Part shown: positions 12,046 to 20,767 of the stretch, in pieces
Layout: every line of letters begins with the position of its first letter
How positions within the stretch are numbered: position 1 is the first letter of the stretch
Assembly: GCF_000426685.1 (NCBI RefSeq)
Contig: NZ_KE384553.1
Span: 200,801 to 264,800, forward strand
DNA: 64,000 nucleotides
Reading direction: 5' to 3'
DNA from: Solimonas flava DSM 18980
GTDB taxonomy: Bacteria; Pseudomonadota; Gammaproteobacteria; Nevskiales; Nevskiaceae
Translations under genes and position numbers: made by a program
Notes under the pieces: generated by a model
The model's database searches: none
What the model was told of the DNA's origin: nothing
What the model saw: the letters and a program-made list of their open reading frames with translations, nothing else

Positions 12046-13515
12046 CTACAGACTGAGACCGGGTACGAGTTTGGCGGGCAGCTCCGGGTGCGCGGCTTCG
12101 GAGCTGGCGACCGGATAGGCGCAGTAGTCGGCCGCGTAGAACGCGCTCGGTCGATGGTTGCCGCTGGCGCCGATGCCGCCGAACGGGAAGGCCCCGGACG
12201 CGCCGGTCGTCGGCCGGTTCCAGTTGACGATGCCGGCGCGCGAGCGGCGCCAGTAGCGGCGGTACTCGGCCTCGTCGTCGCCGATGAAGCCGGCCGACAG
12301 CCCGTAGCGCGTGGCGTTGGCGACGTCGATCGCGGCATCGAGGGAAGCGACGCGGATCACCTGCAGCAGCGGACCGAAATGCTCCTCGTCGTCGATCTCG
12401 ACGCCGGTGGTGTCGAGCAGCCCCGGCGTGACGAAGGCGACGCCGCGTTCGAGGCGGCGCATCGCCAGCAGCGGCTGCGCGCCGCGCGCGACCATGTTCT
12501 CCTGCGCGTCGAGCAGCTGCGTCGCCGCACGCGGCGTGATCAGCGGGCCCATGAACGGCTGCGGCTCGTCGTTCCAGGCGCCGACGGCGAGCTGGCCGGC
12601 GACGTCGGCGAGGCGCGCCGTGAAGCGCGTGCCCCAGGCGTCGTCCGGCACGATCAGGCGTCGCGCGCAGGTGCAGCGCTGGCCGCTGGTGATGAACGCC
12701 GACTGCACGACGTCGTGGACGGCCGCATCGAGCGCTTCGACCGGCCGCACGATCAGCGGATTGTTGCCGCCCATTTCGAGCGCGAGGATCTTGCCGGTGG
12801 CGCCTGCGAACTGGCGGTGCAGTAGTGCGCCGGTGCGCGAGCTGCCGGTGAAGAACAGACCGTCGAGCTCGCGGTGCGCGGCGATCGCCTCGCCGGTTTC
12901 GCGTTCGCCCTGCAACAGATTCAGCACGCCGGCCGGCAGGCCGGCGGCCTGCCAGCAGCGCAGCATCGCCTCGCCGACCGCCGGCGTCTGCTCGCTGGGC
13001 TTGAACACGACGCAATTGCCGGCGAGCAGCGCCGGCACGATGTGGCCGTTCGGCAGATGGCCCGGAAAGTTGTACGGACCGAACACGGCGACCACGCCGT
13101 GCGGCTTGTGGCGCAGCGTGTGGCCACCGATCTCGGCCCGGGTTTCGACGATGCCGGTGCGCTGCGCGTAGGCGCGGATCGAGATCTCGACCTTGCCGAT
13201 CATCGCCGCGACTTCGGTGCGCGCTTCCCACAGCGGCTTGCCCACTTCGCGCGCGATCAGCGCCGCCAGTTCTTCGCGCGCCTGTTCGAGCTGGCGCGCA
13301 TAAGCGCGTGCGACCGTCTCGCGTGCCGCCTGCGGCGTGTCGGACCAGCCGTCGAAGGCGGCGCGTGCGGCGGCGTACGCCTCGTGCACGTCCTCGTGAT
13401 TGGCGGTGCGGCCGTTCCACAGCAGATCGCCGCAGGCCGGGTCGCGGCTCTGCAGCGGCAGGCCGCGGCCGGCGCGCCAGCGCCCGTCGATCAGCAGTTC
13501 ACCCGTCGTTTCCAT
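12046..13515 (-). CDS. astD: succinylglutamate-semialdehyde dehydrogenase
   Basis: 489 residues, normal length. AstD oxidises N-succinylglutamate 5-semialdehyde to N-succinylglutamate with NAD+, the fourth step of the pathway. The aldehyde dehydrogenase catalytic residues are visible: Glu247 in LALEMGGNNPL and Cys281 in SGQRCTCARR; the cofactor region GPYNFPGHLPNGHI is intact. It starts 18 bases after the astA stop and is co-transcribed with it. Confidence 0.96.
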   Translation of the reverse strand: METTGELLIDGRWRAGRGLPLQSRDPACGDLLWNGRTANHEDVHEAYAAARAAFDGWSDTPQAARETVARAYARQLEQAREELAALIAREVGKPLWEARTEVAAMIGKVEISIRAYAQRTGIVETRAEIGGHTLRHKPHGVVAVFGPYNFPGHLPNGHIVPALLAGNCVVFKPSEQTPAVGEAMLRCWQAAGLPAGVLNLLQGERETGEAIAAHRELDGLFFTGSSRTGALLHRQFAGATGKILALEMGGNNPLIVRPVEALDAAVHDVVQSAFITSGQRCTCARRLIVPDDAWGTRFTARLADVAGQLAVGAWNDEPQPFMGPLITPRAATQLLDAQENMVARGAQPLLAMRRLERGVAFVTPGLLDTTGVEIDDEEHFGPLLQVIRVASLDAAIDVANATRYGLSAGFIGDDEAEYRRYWRRSRAGIVNWNRPTTGASGAFPFGGIGASGNHRPSAFYAADYCAYPVASSEAAHPELPAKLVPGLSL

Positions 13516-13533
13516 TGGGACTCCGGCAAGGTT

Positions 13534-14559
13534 TCAGAGCGGGCAGACGCGGACGCGCTCGCCCGGCGCGACGCCGAGCGCCGCGGCGACGGTGTCCGGC
13601 AACGGCGCGCCATCGGCGCCGACTGCGAGCTCGGCGAGCGTGCAGCGGAAGCCGTCGAGCCGTTCGTTGGCGACCAGGTGCGGCAGGCCGTCGCGCGCTG
13701 GCGCGCCGGCGACGACCGTGGCGTGGTGCGAGCGCCGTACCGAGCGGATCGCCTGCAGCGGGGCTTCGACCGCCGGGCCGCCGTCGAAGATATCGATGTA
13801 GCCCTGGTAGCGGAAGCGCTCCTGTTCGAGGAAGCGCAGCGCCGGCGCGGTTTCCGGATGCACCTGGCCGAGCACGCCCTGCGCTTCCGGCGGCAGCAGC
13901 ACGGTGTAGATCGGATGCTTGGGCATCAGTTCGGCGATCACCGCCTTGTTGCCCTGGCCGACGACGTGCTCGGCGTCGCCGTACTCGATGCTGAAGAAGT
14001 GCCGGCCGAGGCCTTCCCAGAACGGCGAACGCCCGGCCGCGTCGGAGACGCCGCGCATCTCGGCGATCACCTTGTCGGCGAAACGATGCGGAAAGGCGGC
14101 CATGAACAGGAAGCGGGATTTCGACAGCAGCGTGCCGTGCCGGCTGTGGCGCGCGTCGCGGCGCAGGTAGAGCGAGCACAGCACCGTGCTGCCGGTCAGA
14201 TCGTTCGACAGGTACAGCGTCGGCAGGCGCTTGTAGACATTCAGCGCCGGGCTCGCCTGGACGGTGAGACCGACGTGGTAGTTGTAGAACGGCTCGTCCA
14301 GGCCGCAGGCCGCTTCGATCGCGCAGCAGCCGGCGATCGTGCCGTCGCCGCTGTCGAGCACGAACATGTAGCGCTCGTGGCCGGGCGCGTCGACCTCGGC
14401 GGCGAACGAAGCCAGCGAGCGCTCGATCTTGTGCCGCAGCACTTCGCGCACCGGCGGCAGCGAGGTGAAGCCGGTGCCGGCGCCGCGCGCCAGTTCGAGC
14501 AGCGCGTCGAGGTCGCCGGGCGCGATCGGGCGCACGCAGGCGGCGGCTACGGCGCTCAT
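13534..14559 (-). CDS. astA: arginine N-succinyltransferase
   Basis: 341 residues. AstA transfers succinyl from succinyl-CoA to the alpha-amino group of arginine, committing it to the ast pathway. The family signatures RPIAPGDLDALLELA, GTGFTSLPP and PIYTVLLPPEA are all present. The ATG at 14559 overlaps the stop of the upstream M20 hydrolase gene (ATGA), so the two are translationally coupled; an in-frame start four codons upstream is also possible. Confidence 0.95.
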   Translation of the reverse strand: MSAVAAACVRPIAPGDLDALLELARGAGTGFTSLPPVREVLRHKIERSLASFAAEVDAPGHERYMFVLDSGDGTIAGCCAIEAACGLDEPFYNYHVGLTVQASPALNVYKRLPTLYLSNDLTGSTVLCSLYLRRDARHSRHGTLLSKSRFLFMAAFPHRFADKVIAEMRGVSDAAGRSPFWEGLGRHFFSIEYGDAEHVVGQGNKAVIAELMPKHPIYTVLLPPEAQGVLGQVHPETAPALRFLEQERFRYQGYIDIFDGGPAVEAPLQAIRSVRRSHHATVVAGAPARDGLPHLVANERLDGFRCTLAELAVGADGAPLPDTVAAALGVAPGERVRVCPL

Positions 14560-15764
14560 GTCCAGCTCCATTCGCCGCTGGCGACGCGCATCAGCAGCAG
14601 CGCCGACAGCTGCGCGCGCTCGCCGAGGCTCGAATAGCGCATGGTTTCGCGGTCCGAGTGGATGTCGCGGCCGACGACGCCGAGATTGTCGAGATTCGGC
14701 AGACCGTGCGCGGCCAGGTTGTTGCCGTCGCAGCAGCCGCCGGTCGGCTTGAACGCGAGCGGTCGTTGCAGCGCGCGGCCGCAGTCGAGCACCCAGTCCA
14801 TCAGGCGCTCCTGTGCCGCGCCCAGCGGCTTGGGCGGGCGCGTGAAGCCGCCGCGCAGCTCGAAGACGATACCGTCGCCGCCGTGCGCGCGGAAGATGCG
14901 GTCGAGCTCGCCCTGCAGCCACGGCTCGTCGCCGGCCTGCTGCGTACGCACGTTGAATTTGAACAGGCAGAAGTCGGGAATCACGTTGAGCGGGCCGCCG
15001 CCGCGGACATAAGCGGGATTGATCGTGACGCCCTCACGTTGCAGGCCGTTGATGGCGTCGATGACGCGCGCCGCGGCGGCGATCGCGTTGCGGCCGTCCT
15101 GCGGGTTGCGTCCGGCGTGCGCGGCGCGGCCGTGCACGAGGATCTCGAAGTTGCCGCTGCCCTTGCGGCTCGATGCCAGCGAGCCGTCGGGGAACGAGGG
15201 TTCGTAGATGAGCCCGAAGCGGTGGCGCTGCGCGGCTTCGGCGAGCAGCGGCGCCGAGCCGGTCGAGCCGATCTCCTCGTCCGGGTTCAGCAGCACCTCC
15301 CAGCCGACGCGCTCGCGCCACGGCGTACGTTCCAGCGTCGCCAGTGCCAGCCACATCGCCAGCAGGCCGCCCTTGAGATCGGCGACGCCGGGTCCGTGCA
15401 CAGTGTCCTCGTCGATGAAGCGCGCGGTCTGGAACGGATGCTCGGCGCCGTAGACGGTGTCGAGGTGGCCGCCGAGGAAAACCTGTAACGGCGCCTCCGG
15501 GCGCAGGCGCAGGCGCAGCGCCGGGCCGACCGCGCGCTCGCGCTGGGTGCCGTCGTCGGCCGTCGACCGGGACGGCGGCAGCTCGAACCACTGCGCGCTC
15601 GCGCCGAGCGCGGAGAAGCGTGGCGCCAGCATCTCGGCGACCGCGCGCACGCCGCGCGGGTTGAAGCTGCCGGAATTCTGGTTCGCCAGGCGCAGCAGCT
15701 CGTCGCGCAGGAGCGGCGCCTGCGCGGCGGTCCATTGCAGATGCGGTGAGTAATCCTCTCGCAC
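14556..15764 (-). CDS. M20-family metallohydrolase linked to arginine catabolism
   Basis: 402 residues, starting at a GTG at 15764. Zinc-peptidase M20 motifs are clear: GGHLDTV (first metal ligand and Asp), GVADLKGG, and NPDEEIGS (general-base Glu). It resembles carboxypeptidase G2-type hydrolases that cleave N-acyl amino acids or peptide-like bonds. It is the first gene of the M20-astA-astD run and overlaps astA by four bases. The canonical last enzyme of the pathway, succinylglutamate desuccinylase AstE (an M14-like enzyme), is not in the window; this hydrolase could remove succinate from N-succinylglutamate instead, but that is inference. Confidence 0.85.
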   Translation of the reverse strand: MREDYSPHLQWTAAQAPLLRDELLRLANQNSGSFNPRGVRAVAEMLAPRFSALGASAQWFELPPSRSTADDGTQRERAVGPALRLRLRPEAPLQVFLGGHLDTVYGAEHPFQTARFIDEDTVHGPGVADLKGGLLAMWLALATLERTPWRERVGWEVLLNPDEEIGSTGSAPLLAEAAQRHRFGLIYEPSFPDGSLASSRKGSGNFEILVHGRAAHAGRNPQDGRNAIAAAARVIDAINGLQREGVTINPAYVRGGGPLNVIPDFCLFKFNVRTQQAGDEPWLQGELDRIFRAHGGDGIVFELRGGFTRPPKPLGAAQERLMDWVLDCGRALQRPLAFKPTGGCCDGNNLAAHGLPNLDNLGVVGRDIHSDRETMRYSSLGERAQLSALLLMRVASGEWSWT

Positions 15765-15836
15765 GGCGCGAACCTGTCTGCTGTAATGAGTCCATTCTTA
15801 GGGACGTCGCGCGCCTCGCGCATGAGGAAAACTCCG

Positions 15837-16670
15837 GTGAAGTTCTGGTTCGCAAAATCGCTCGCCGCGCTCTGCGCGCTCATCGGCCTGTTCGGTGCCG
15901 GCCACGCCTGGAGCGCCGACCAGGCGCTGTGGGAGAAATCGACGCTGAACCAGATCCTCAAGCGCGGCGAACTGCGCGTCGGCCTCGAGGCCGGCTACGT
16001 GCCGTTCGAGATGCGGGACCGAAAGGGCAACATCATCGGCTTCGACGTCGACCTCGCCCGCCTGATGGCGCGCTACATGGGCGTCAAGCTGACGCTCGTC
16101 AACACGCAGTGGGACGGCATCATTCCGGCGCTGCTGACCGACAAGTTCGACCTGCTGATGTCCGGCATGACCGTCACGCCCGAGCGCAACCTGCAGGTCA
16201 ACTTCGCCGACCCGTACGTCGTCATCGGCCAGACCGTCATCATCCGCAAGGGGCTGATCGGCAAGATCACCAAGTACGATCAGCTCGACGACCCGCAATA
16301 CACGATCGCCACCAAGCTCGGCACGACCGGCGACATCGCCGGGCGCAAGTACTTCACCAAGGCCAAGATCAAGGCCTTCGAGACCGAGGCCGAGGCGACG
16401 CTCGAAGTACGCAACGGTCGCGCCGACGCCTTCGTCTATGACCTGCCGTACAACGCCGTCTTCTACGCCCGCTACCCGAACGACGTCGGCATCCTGCGCG
16501 AGACCTTCACCCAGGAGCCGATCGGCTGGGCCGTCCGCAAGGGCGACCCCGACTTCCTCAACTGGCTGAACAATTTCCTGCGCGTCATCAAGGCCGACGG
16601 CAGCTACGATGCGCTGTATCAGAAGTGGTTCGAGGGCACGGCGTGGCTGCAGAACGTCGGGGGCGGTTAA
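15837..16670 (+). CDS. amino-acid ABC transporter periplasmic binding protein
   Basis: 277 residues when started at the GTG at 15837, which has an AGGA Shine-Dalgarno 8 bases upstream; ATG codons at 15786 and 15822 are in frame but have no ribosome site and would put an odd charged stretch before the signal peptide. A signal peptide (cleavage after GHAWSA) is followed by a SBP_bac_3 domain: GELRVGLEAGYVPFE, GFDVDLARLMA, LLMSGMTVTPER. It should bind a polar or cationic amino acid in the periplasm. It is divergent from the arginine-catabolic genes, so arginine is an attractive substrate. The matching permease and ATPase may be those at 28760-30464. Confidence 0.9.
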   Translation: MKFWFAKSLAALCALIGLFGAGHAWSADQALWEKSTLNQILKRGELRVGLEAGYVPFEMRDRKGNIIGFDVDLARLMARYMGVKLTLVNTQWDGIIPALLTDKFDLLMSGMTVTPERNLQVNFADPYVVIGQTVIIRKGLIGKITKYDQLDDPQYTIATKLGTTGDIAGRKYFTKAKIKAFETEAEATLEVRNGRADAFVYDLPYNAVFYARYPNDVGILRETFTQEPIGWAVRKGDPDFLNWLNNFLRVIKADGSYDALYQKWFEGTAWLQNVGGG

Positions 16671-16802
16671 GGCCCCGGCAGGGCCGCGCCTGCGATTGAG
16701 ACCGGGCGCGCGGTTCGGGGAAGCGGATCGTCAGAAAATGCAGCGACATCGATCGCCGAGGATCGAACATATCGCTGATCAGCGTCACGATTGCCGGGGG
16801 GC

Positions 16803-18839
16803 ATGATGAGAAGAGGATTGGATCTGGTTGTTTTCTGCTGCGGGGCCTTGCTCTGGACAGCGGCGATGGCAGCGGAAGAACGATTGGCGGCCCAGCCGCT
16901 GCCCGTTCGCGATTTCGCAAGATTCAATGAATATGAAGAAGTGAAAATCTCCCCGGGAGGCGAGTATCTGGCGGTGACATCCCGCATCGAGAAAAGGACG
17001 GTGCTGGCCCTTCTTCGCCTGTCGGACATGAAGGTCGTTGCGTCGGCGGGCGGTGCCGAATACCAGCACGTCAGTTCCTTTTCTTGGGTGAGCGATGATC
17101 GTGTCGTTTACTCGATTGGTGAGAACTATGGCTCTCTGGAGCGTCCAGCTGGGACTGGTGAGCTTCTGGCGTTGGACGTGGATGGATCGCCATCCAAATA
17201 TCTCTTCGGCTACCGAGGTGAAATGTCGACCGGCACGCGAATTCGTGCGGCCACGGCGCAGTATGCCTCTGCACAAGTGATAGACCCTCTGATCGATGAT
17301 CCTTCGTACGCGGTAATTGCCGTCTATCCCTGGCGTGAATCGGATACGCAGGATACGGGTGCCATCATTTACAAGATAAATGTAAAGAACGGTCTTACGT
17401 CACCGATCATTTCGTCTCCCGGTCGCGGCGAAACCTCGTTCCTCACCGACAAGAAAGGGTTCGTGCGCTACGCCACAGGGTATTTCAGTAATCCCGTGAG
17501 CGTTGATACCTACGTCCGCTCGCCGGAACATCCGGAATGGAAGAAGGCCAATTCGGGAGCGCTGGAGCGGCATAACATCGAGCCCATAGCATTTTCGGAG
17601 CAGCAGGATACCGCTTACTTGATATCCGACGAGAAGAACGGTCGCTCGTGTCTGGTTGCTCATCATTTAAGTGATGACAGGCGGGAAGAGTTAGCGTGTG
17701 ATCCGGTATCGGCCGTCGCCGGATACACGCCTTCACACGACCAGACACAGCCGATCCGCGTATTCTTCGAGCCGGACAAAGTCGAGTCGATAGCGCTCTT
17801 CTCCGACGATCCCGATAGCAGGACGCTGACGGCGTTGACTCGGAGTTTTTCCGGGCAGGTGGCCGGGATCGCGTCCTGGTCTCGTGATGGCAGCAAGGCC
17901 GTCGTGTACGTCTCAAGTGATCGCAATCCCGGCGTTTTCTATCTGCTCGACAGAAAGGCGAAGACAGCGGACTTTCTTTTGGCGAAACGTCCATGGGTCG
18001 ATCCGGAGCAAATGGCAGAGCGCCAGCCGATTGGCTTCAGATCGACGGATGGAATGATGGTCCACGGGTATCTGACCCTGCCGAAGGGCATGAAGCCCGA
18101 GAATTTGCCCATGGTTGTGATTTCCCATGGCGGTCCATTTGGCTTTCGCGATCATTGGGCCTTCGACGAAGAAGCTCAGATGTTTGCCAGTCGCGGTTAT
18201 GCGGTGTTGCAGGTCAACTATCGCGGCTCCGGCGGCTACGGCAGCGCCTACCAGCTCGCCGGCAAGGAGCAGTGGGGCGCCGGCATGATCGACGACATCG
18301 CGGCCGGTACCCACTATGTAACGGGTAAGGGGATTGCTGATCCAAGGCGGGTTTGCGCTTATGGCGCGAGTTTCGGCGGCTATGCTTCGCTCATGGGCGC
18401 GGTGCGCTATCCGGAGCTCTATCGATGTGTTGTTGGCTATGCGGGCATTTACGATCTCGTCCAGTTGAAGCGCGAGGCGGCAAGCTCGAATACGAAAATG
18501 GGACGCCGCTACTTCGACTTCTACGTCGGGACGAGTGATGAAATGCTGAAAGCCCAGTCGCCGACAACATACTTGGATCGCTTGCGTGCGAATGTCATGC
18601 TGGCTCACGGCGAGCTGGATCGAAATGCGGAGTTCGACCAGTACGAAACACTCCGTGATGCACTGAAGTCTCGAGGGTACCCATTCGAATCGCTGACCTA
18701 CGCCGGTGAAGGGCACGGCTTCTACAGCGAAGCGCACCGCGAGGAGCTCTACACCAGAATGCTCGACTTCATCGCGCGTAGCTTGAGCGCGCCGGCGGGC
18801 GAAAGCGCTTCGGCTATGCCTGATACCGTCACCCGGTAA
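16803..18839 (+). CDS. S9-family prolyl oligopeptidase-like peptidase
   Basis: 678 residues from the ATG at 16803, with a signal peptide ending near TAAMAAEE. The N-terminal part is a beta-propeller-like region; the C-terminal alpha/beta-hydrolase domain carries the nucleophile Ser in AYGASFGGYASL, Asp in HGELDRNAEF and His in GEGHGF. It should cleave peptides outside the cytoplasm. Base composition is visibly lower in GC than in the neighbours, with codons such as TTG, AAT and GAA used often; a stretch at about 18200-18315 is an exception with GC-rich codons. This suggests acquisition or recombination. Confidence 0.88.
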   Translation: MMRRGLDLVVFCCGALLWTAAMAAEERLAAQPLPVRDFARFNEYEEVKISPGGEYLAVTSRIEKRTVLALLRLSDMKVVASAGGAEYQHVSSFSWVSDDRVVYSIGENYGSLERPAGTGELLALDVDGSPSKYLFGYRGEMSTGTRIRAATAQYASAQVIDPLIDDPSYAVIAVYPWRESDTQDTGAIIYKINVKNGLTSPIISSPGRGETSFLTDKKGFVRYATGYFSNPVSVDTYVRSPEHPEWKKANSGALERHNIEPIAFSEQQDTAYLISDEKNGRSCLVAHHLSDDRREELACDPVSAVAGYTPSHDQTQPIRVFFEPDKVESIALFSDDPDSRTLTALTRSFSGQVAGIASWSRDGSKAVVYVSSDRNPGVFYLLDRKAKTADFLLAKRPWVDPEQMAERQPIGFRSTDGMMVHGYLTLPKGMKPENLPMVVISHGGPFGFRDHWAFDEEAQMFASRGYAVLQVNYRGSGGYGSAYQLAGKEQWGAGMIDDIAAGTHYVTGKGIADPRRVCAYGASFGGYASLMGAVRYPELYRCVVGYAGIYDLVQLKREAASSNTKMGRRYFDFYVGTSDEMLKAQSPTTYLDRLRANVMLAHGELDRNAEFDQYETLRDALKSRGYPFESLTYAGEGHGFYSEAHREELYTRMLDFIARSLSAPAGESASAMPDTVTR

Positions 18840-19064
18840 CCCGGCTTCGATCCAGCCTCGTTGCGCAGAACAGCGCAACGTTCCGCTTGCTCTGAATGCG
18901 GCATCGCGGAAGCCCGACTCGGCGTCCATCGCGTTCGGCCGTCTCTGGAGTGGCCTGCCATCGGGCTTTCCCCGGGTGCAGATCGCGGAGGCGGTGTGCG
19001 GCTGCGTATTGCCTGGGTTGAATAGAAGCGAGCACTCGTCCGGCGCTTTGAAAGTTTGCCGGAC
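18840..19064. other. gene-poor interval with one hairpin
   Basis: This is the left part of the 375-base gap between the S9 peptidase and the TolC gene. No coding frame is supported. It holds an 8-bp inverted repeat CGTTGCGC / GCGCAACG (18859-18880, loop of 6) without a T tract, which may end the peptidase transcript. The right part of the gap holds the regulatory sites listed separately. Confidence 0.5.
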
Positions 19065-19098
19065 TGTCCGCCGCTGTCCGCAAGCCCGTACGCGGACA
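19065..19098 (+). promoter_or_regulatory. upstream activator boxes of the exporter tolC gene
   Basis: Two direct TGTCCGC boxes start at 19065 and 19075 (10 bases apart, one helical turn) and one inverted GCGGACA box lies at 19092-19098, forming TGTCCGC-N10-GCGGACA. They lie 67-100 bases upstream of a -24/-12 element, the usual distance for an enhancer of a sigma-54 activator. The same boxes recur before the HlyD gene. The likely binder is the sigma-54 response regulator at 25510. Confidence 0.7.
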
Positions 19099-19164
19099 CC
19101 AAATCCCACCCGGATTGCTTTTATTTATATCGTTTATTCAATGAGATAATTTCATCTGCCGCGC

Positions 19165-19180
19165 TGGCACGGCCGCTGCG
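19165..19180 (+). promoter_or_regulatory. sigma-54 promoter for the TolC gene
   Basis: TGGCACG-GCCG-CTGCG matches the -24/-12 consensus TGGCACG-N4-TTGC, with GG and GC exactly 12 bases apart. Predicted transcription start is about 19190, giving a short leader before the ATG at 19215. Confidence 0.75.
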
Positions 19181-19214
19181 TTGTCGATCCGCAAAACCGG
19201 TATGGGGAGCGACG

Positions 19215-20591
19215 ATGCGAGTGGCGGCGGGGTGTTTGGCGGTGGTGATGGCGGCGGCGGGCCCGGCGCAGGCGAACAGCCTGATCGAGGCCTATCGCGC
19301 CGCGCAGCAGCACGACGCGGTGCTGCAGGCGGCGCTCGAGGTGCGCAATGCGGCGGTCGAGGCACGGCCGCAGGCCTGGTCGCTGCTGCTGCCGTCGGTG
19401 ACGGCGAGCGCCGGCACGGCGCGCGAGCGCTACCGGCTCGACGGCGGCAATGCGGCGGTGAGCGATCCGACCGATCCGCAGGCGAGCGAGGAGTCGCGTT
19501 TCTCGGCGACGCGGACCACGTACGGGCTCGACCTCAAGCAGACGCTGTGGAGCGTGGAATCGTTCCAGAAGCTGCGCCAGAGTAGCCTGGCGGTCGCGCA
19601 GGCCGAGGCCGAGTACCGTGACGCGCATCAGGCGCTGATCCTGCGGGTCGCCGAGGCCTATTTCGGCGTGCTCGCCGCGGCCGACAACCTCGACGCCAAC
19701 CGCTCGGAGCGCGCCGCCTACGCGGCGCTCGTCGATCAGGCGCAGAAGCGTCTGCAGACCGGCCTGGGCGCGCGCATCGGCGTCGACGAGGCGCAGTCGT
19801 TCTATTCGTTGACCGCGCAGGCGGTCAGCGATTCCGAGCTGGCGCTGCTCGACGCGCAGCGTGCGTTGCTGCAGATCACGCGCGAGTCTACGGCCATCGT
19901 GCCGCTGCGCGAGGAGATTCCGCTGGCGCCGCCGCAGCCGGCCAGCGCCGACGAGTGGCTCGCCGCGGCGCGGCAGGGCAACTACGCCGTGCAGGCGGCG
20001 CAGCTGAAGCAGGAGGTGGCGGCGCGCGGCGTGTCGGTGGTTGACGGCCGCTGGTGGCCGACGGTGTCGCTGCAGGGCTCGATTGGCAAGACCCAGATTC
20101 CCGACGTGCTCGGCGGCGACCAGCGCATCGACAGCATCGGCGTCTACGCGGAGTGGCCGATCTTCTCCGGCGGTCAGACGCTGTCGCAGCGTCGGGAGGC
20201 TTCGGCGCGCTGGCGCGGCGCCAGCGCCGACTACGACGGCCGCGTGCGACTGGCCGAGCGCGACACGCTGGCGGCGTTCCGCGGCGTGCTGGTCGGCATC
20301 CGCAACATCCGCTCCGGCCAGCTCGCGGTGCAGGCCAACCGCACGGCGGTCGAGGCCAGCCAGAACGGCGTCGAAGCCGGCACCCGCACCGAGTTCGACC
20401 TGCTCAACGCGCAGACCCATTACTACTCGGCGCTGCGTACGTACTACCAGTCGCGCTACGACTATCTGAACAACACGCTGCGCCTGAAGGCGCAGGCCGG
20501 GCGCCTCACTGAAGGCGATCTGGCGGCGGTCGATGCGGTGCTCGCCGACGACGGGCGACGTGTCGACATGCCGGCGGACCTGTCGCCGTGA
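19215..20591 (+). CDS. TolC-family outer-membrane efflux protein
   Basis: 458 residues from the ATG at 19215, which follows GGGGAG by five bases. A signal peptide (cleavage near AGPAQA) is followed by two outer-membrane efflux (OEP) repeats, with the typical SLIEAYRAAQQHDAVLQAA start and YEQ-type coiled-coil helices. It forms a trimeric outer-membrane channel. It is transcribed from its own sigma-54 promoter and is followed by the membrane-fusion and ABC components, with which it should form one tripartite exporter. Confidence 0.92.
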   Translation: MRVAAGCLAVVMAAAGPAQANSLIEAYRAAQQHDAVLQAALEVRNAAVEARPQAWSLLLPSVTASAGTARERYRLDGGNAAVSDPTDPQASEESRFSATRTTYGLDLKQTLWSVESFQKLRQSSLAVAQAEAEYRDAHQALILRVAEAYFGVLAAADNLDANRSERAAYAALVDQAQKRLQTGLGARIGVDEAQSFYSLTAQAVSDSELALLDAQRALLQITRESTAIVPLREEIPLAPPQPASADEWLAAARQGNYAVQAAQLKQEVAARGVSVVDGRWWPTVSLQGSIGKTQIPDVLGGDQRIDSIGVYAEWPIFSGGQTLSQRREASARWRGASADYDGRVRLAERDTLAAFRGVLVGIRNIRSGQLAVQANRTAVEASQNGVEAGTRTEFDLLNAQTHYYSALRTYYQSRYDYLNNTLRLKAQAGRLTEGDLAAVDAVLADDGRRVDMPADLSP

Positions 20592-20606
20592 ACCTCGCCG
20601 GGCGCT

Positions 20607-20648
20607 TGTCCGCGGTGTCCGGCGGCGCCGTCCGCGGACACTGTCCGC
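20607..20648 (+). promoter_or_regulatory. upstream activator boxes of the HlyD-ABC operon
   Basis: TGTCCGCGG (20607-20615) and CCGCGGACA (20632-20640) form a perfect 9-bp inverted repeat with a 16-base spacer; a further TGTCCGC follows at 20642-20648. These are the same boxes as before the TolC gene and again lie 60-100 bases upstream of a sigma-54 promoter. Confidence 0.7.
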
Positions 20649-20707
20649 AGCGTGCCGGCGACGAACGAATTTGTTTCGCAGCAATGACTTAACGATCAAC
20701 GACGGGC

Positions 20708-20723
20708 TGGTACGGCGCTTGCG
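20708..20723 (+). promoter_or_regulatory. sigma-54 promoter for the HlyD-ABC-FtsX operon
   Basis: TGGTACG-GCGC-TTGCG differs from the consensus TGGCACG-N4-TTGC at one core position and has GG/GC 12 bases apart. Predicted start is near 20734, 34 bases before the ATG at 20768. Confidence 0.75.
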
Positions 20724-20767
20724 CCGACCGCCCTGGAACCGCAACGCGCGGTAGGGGAAGGCAGGAC

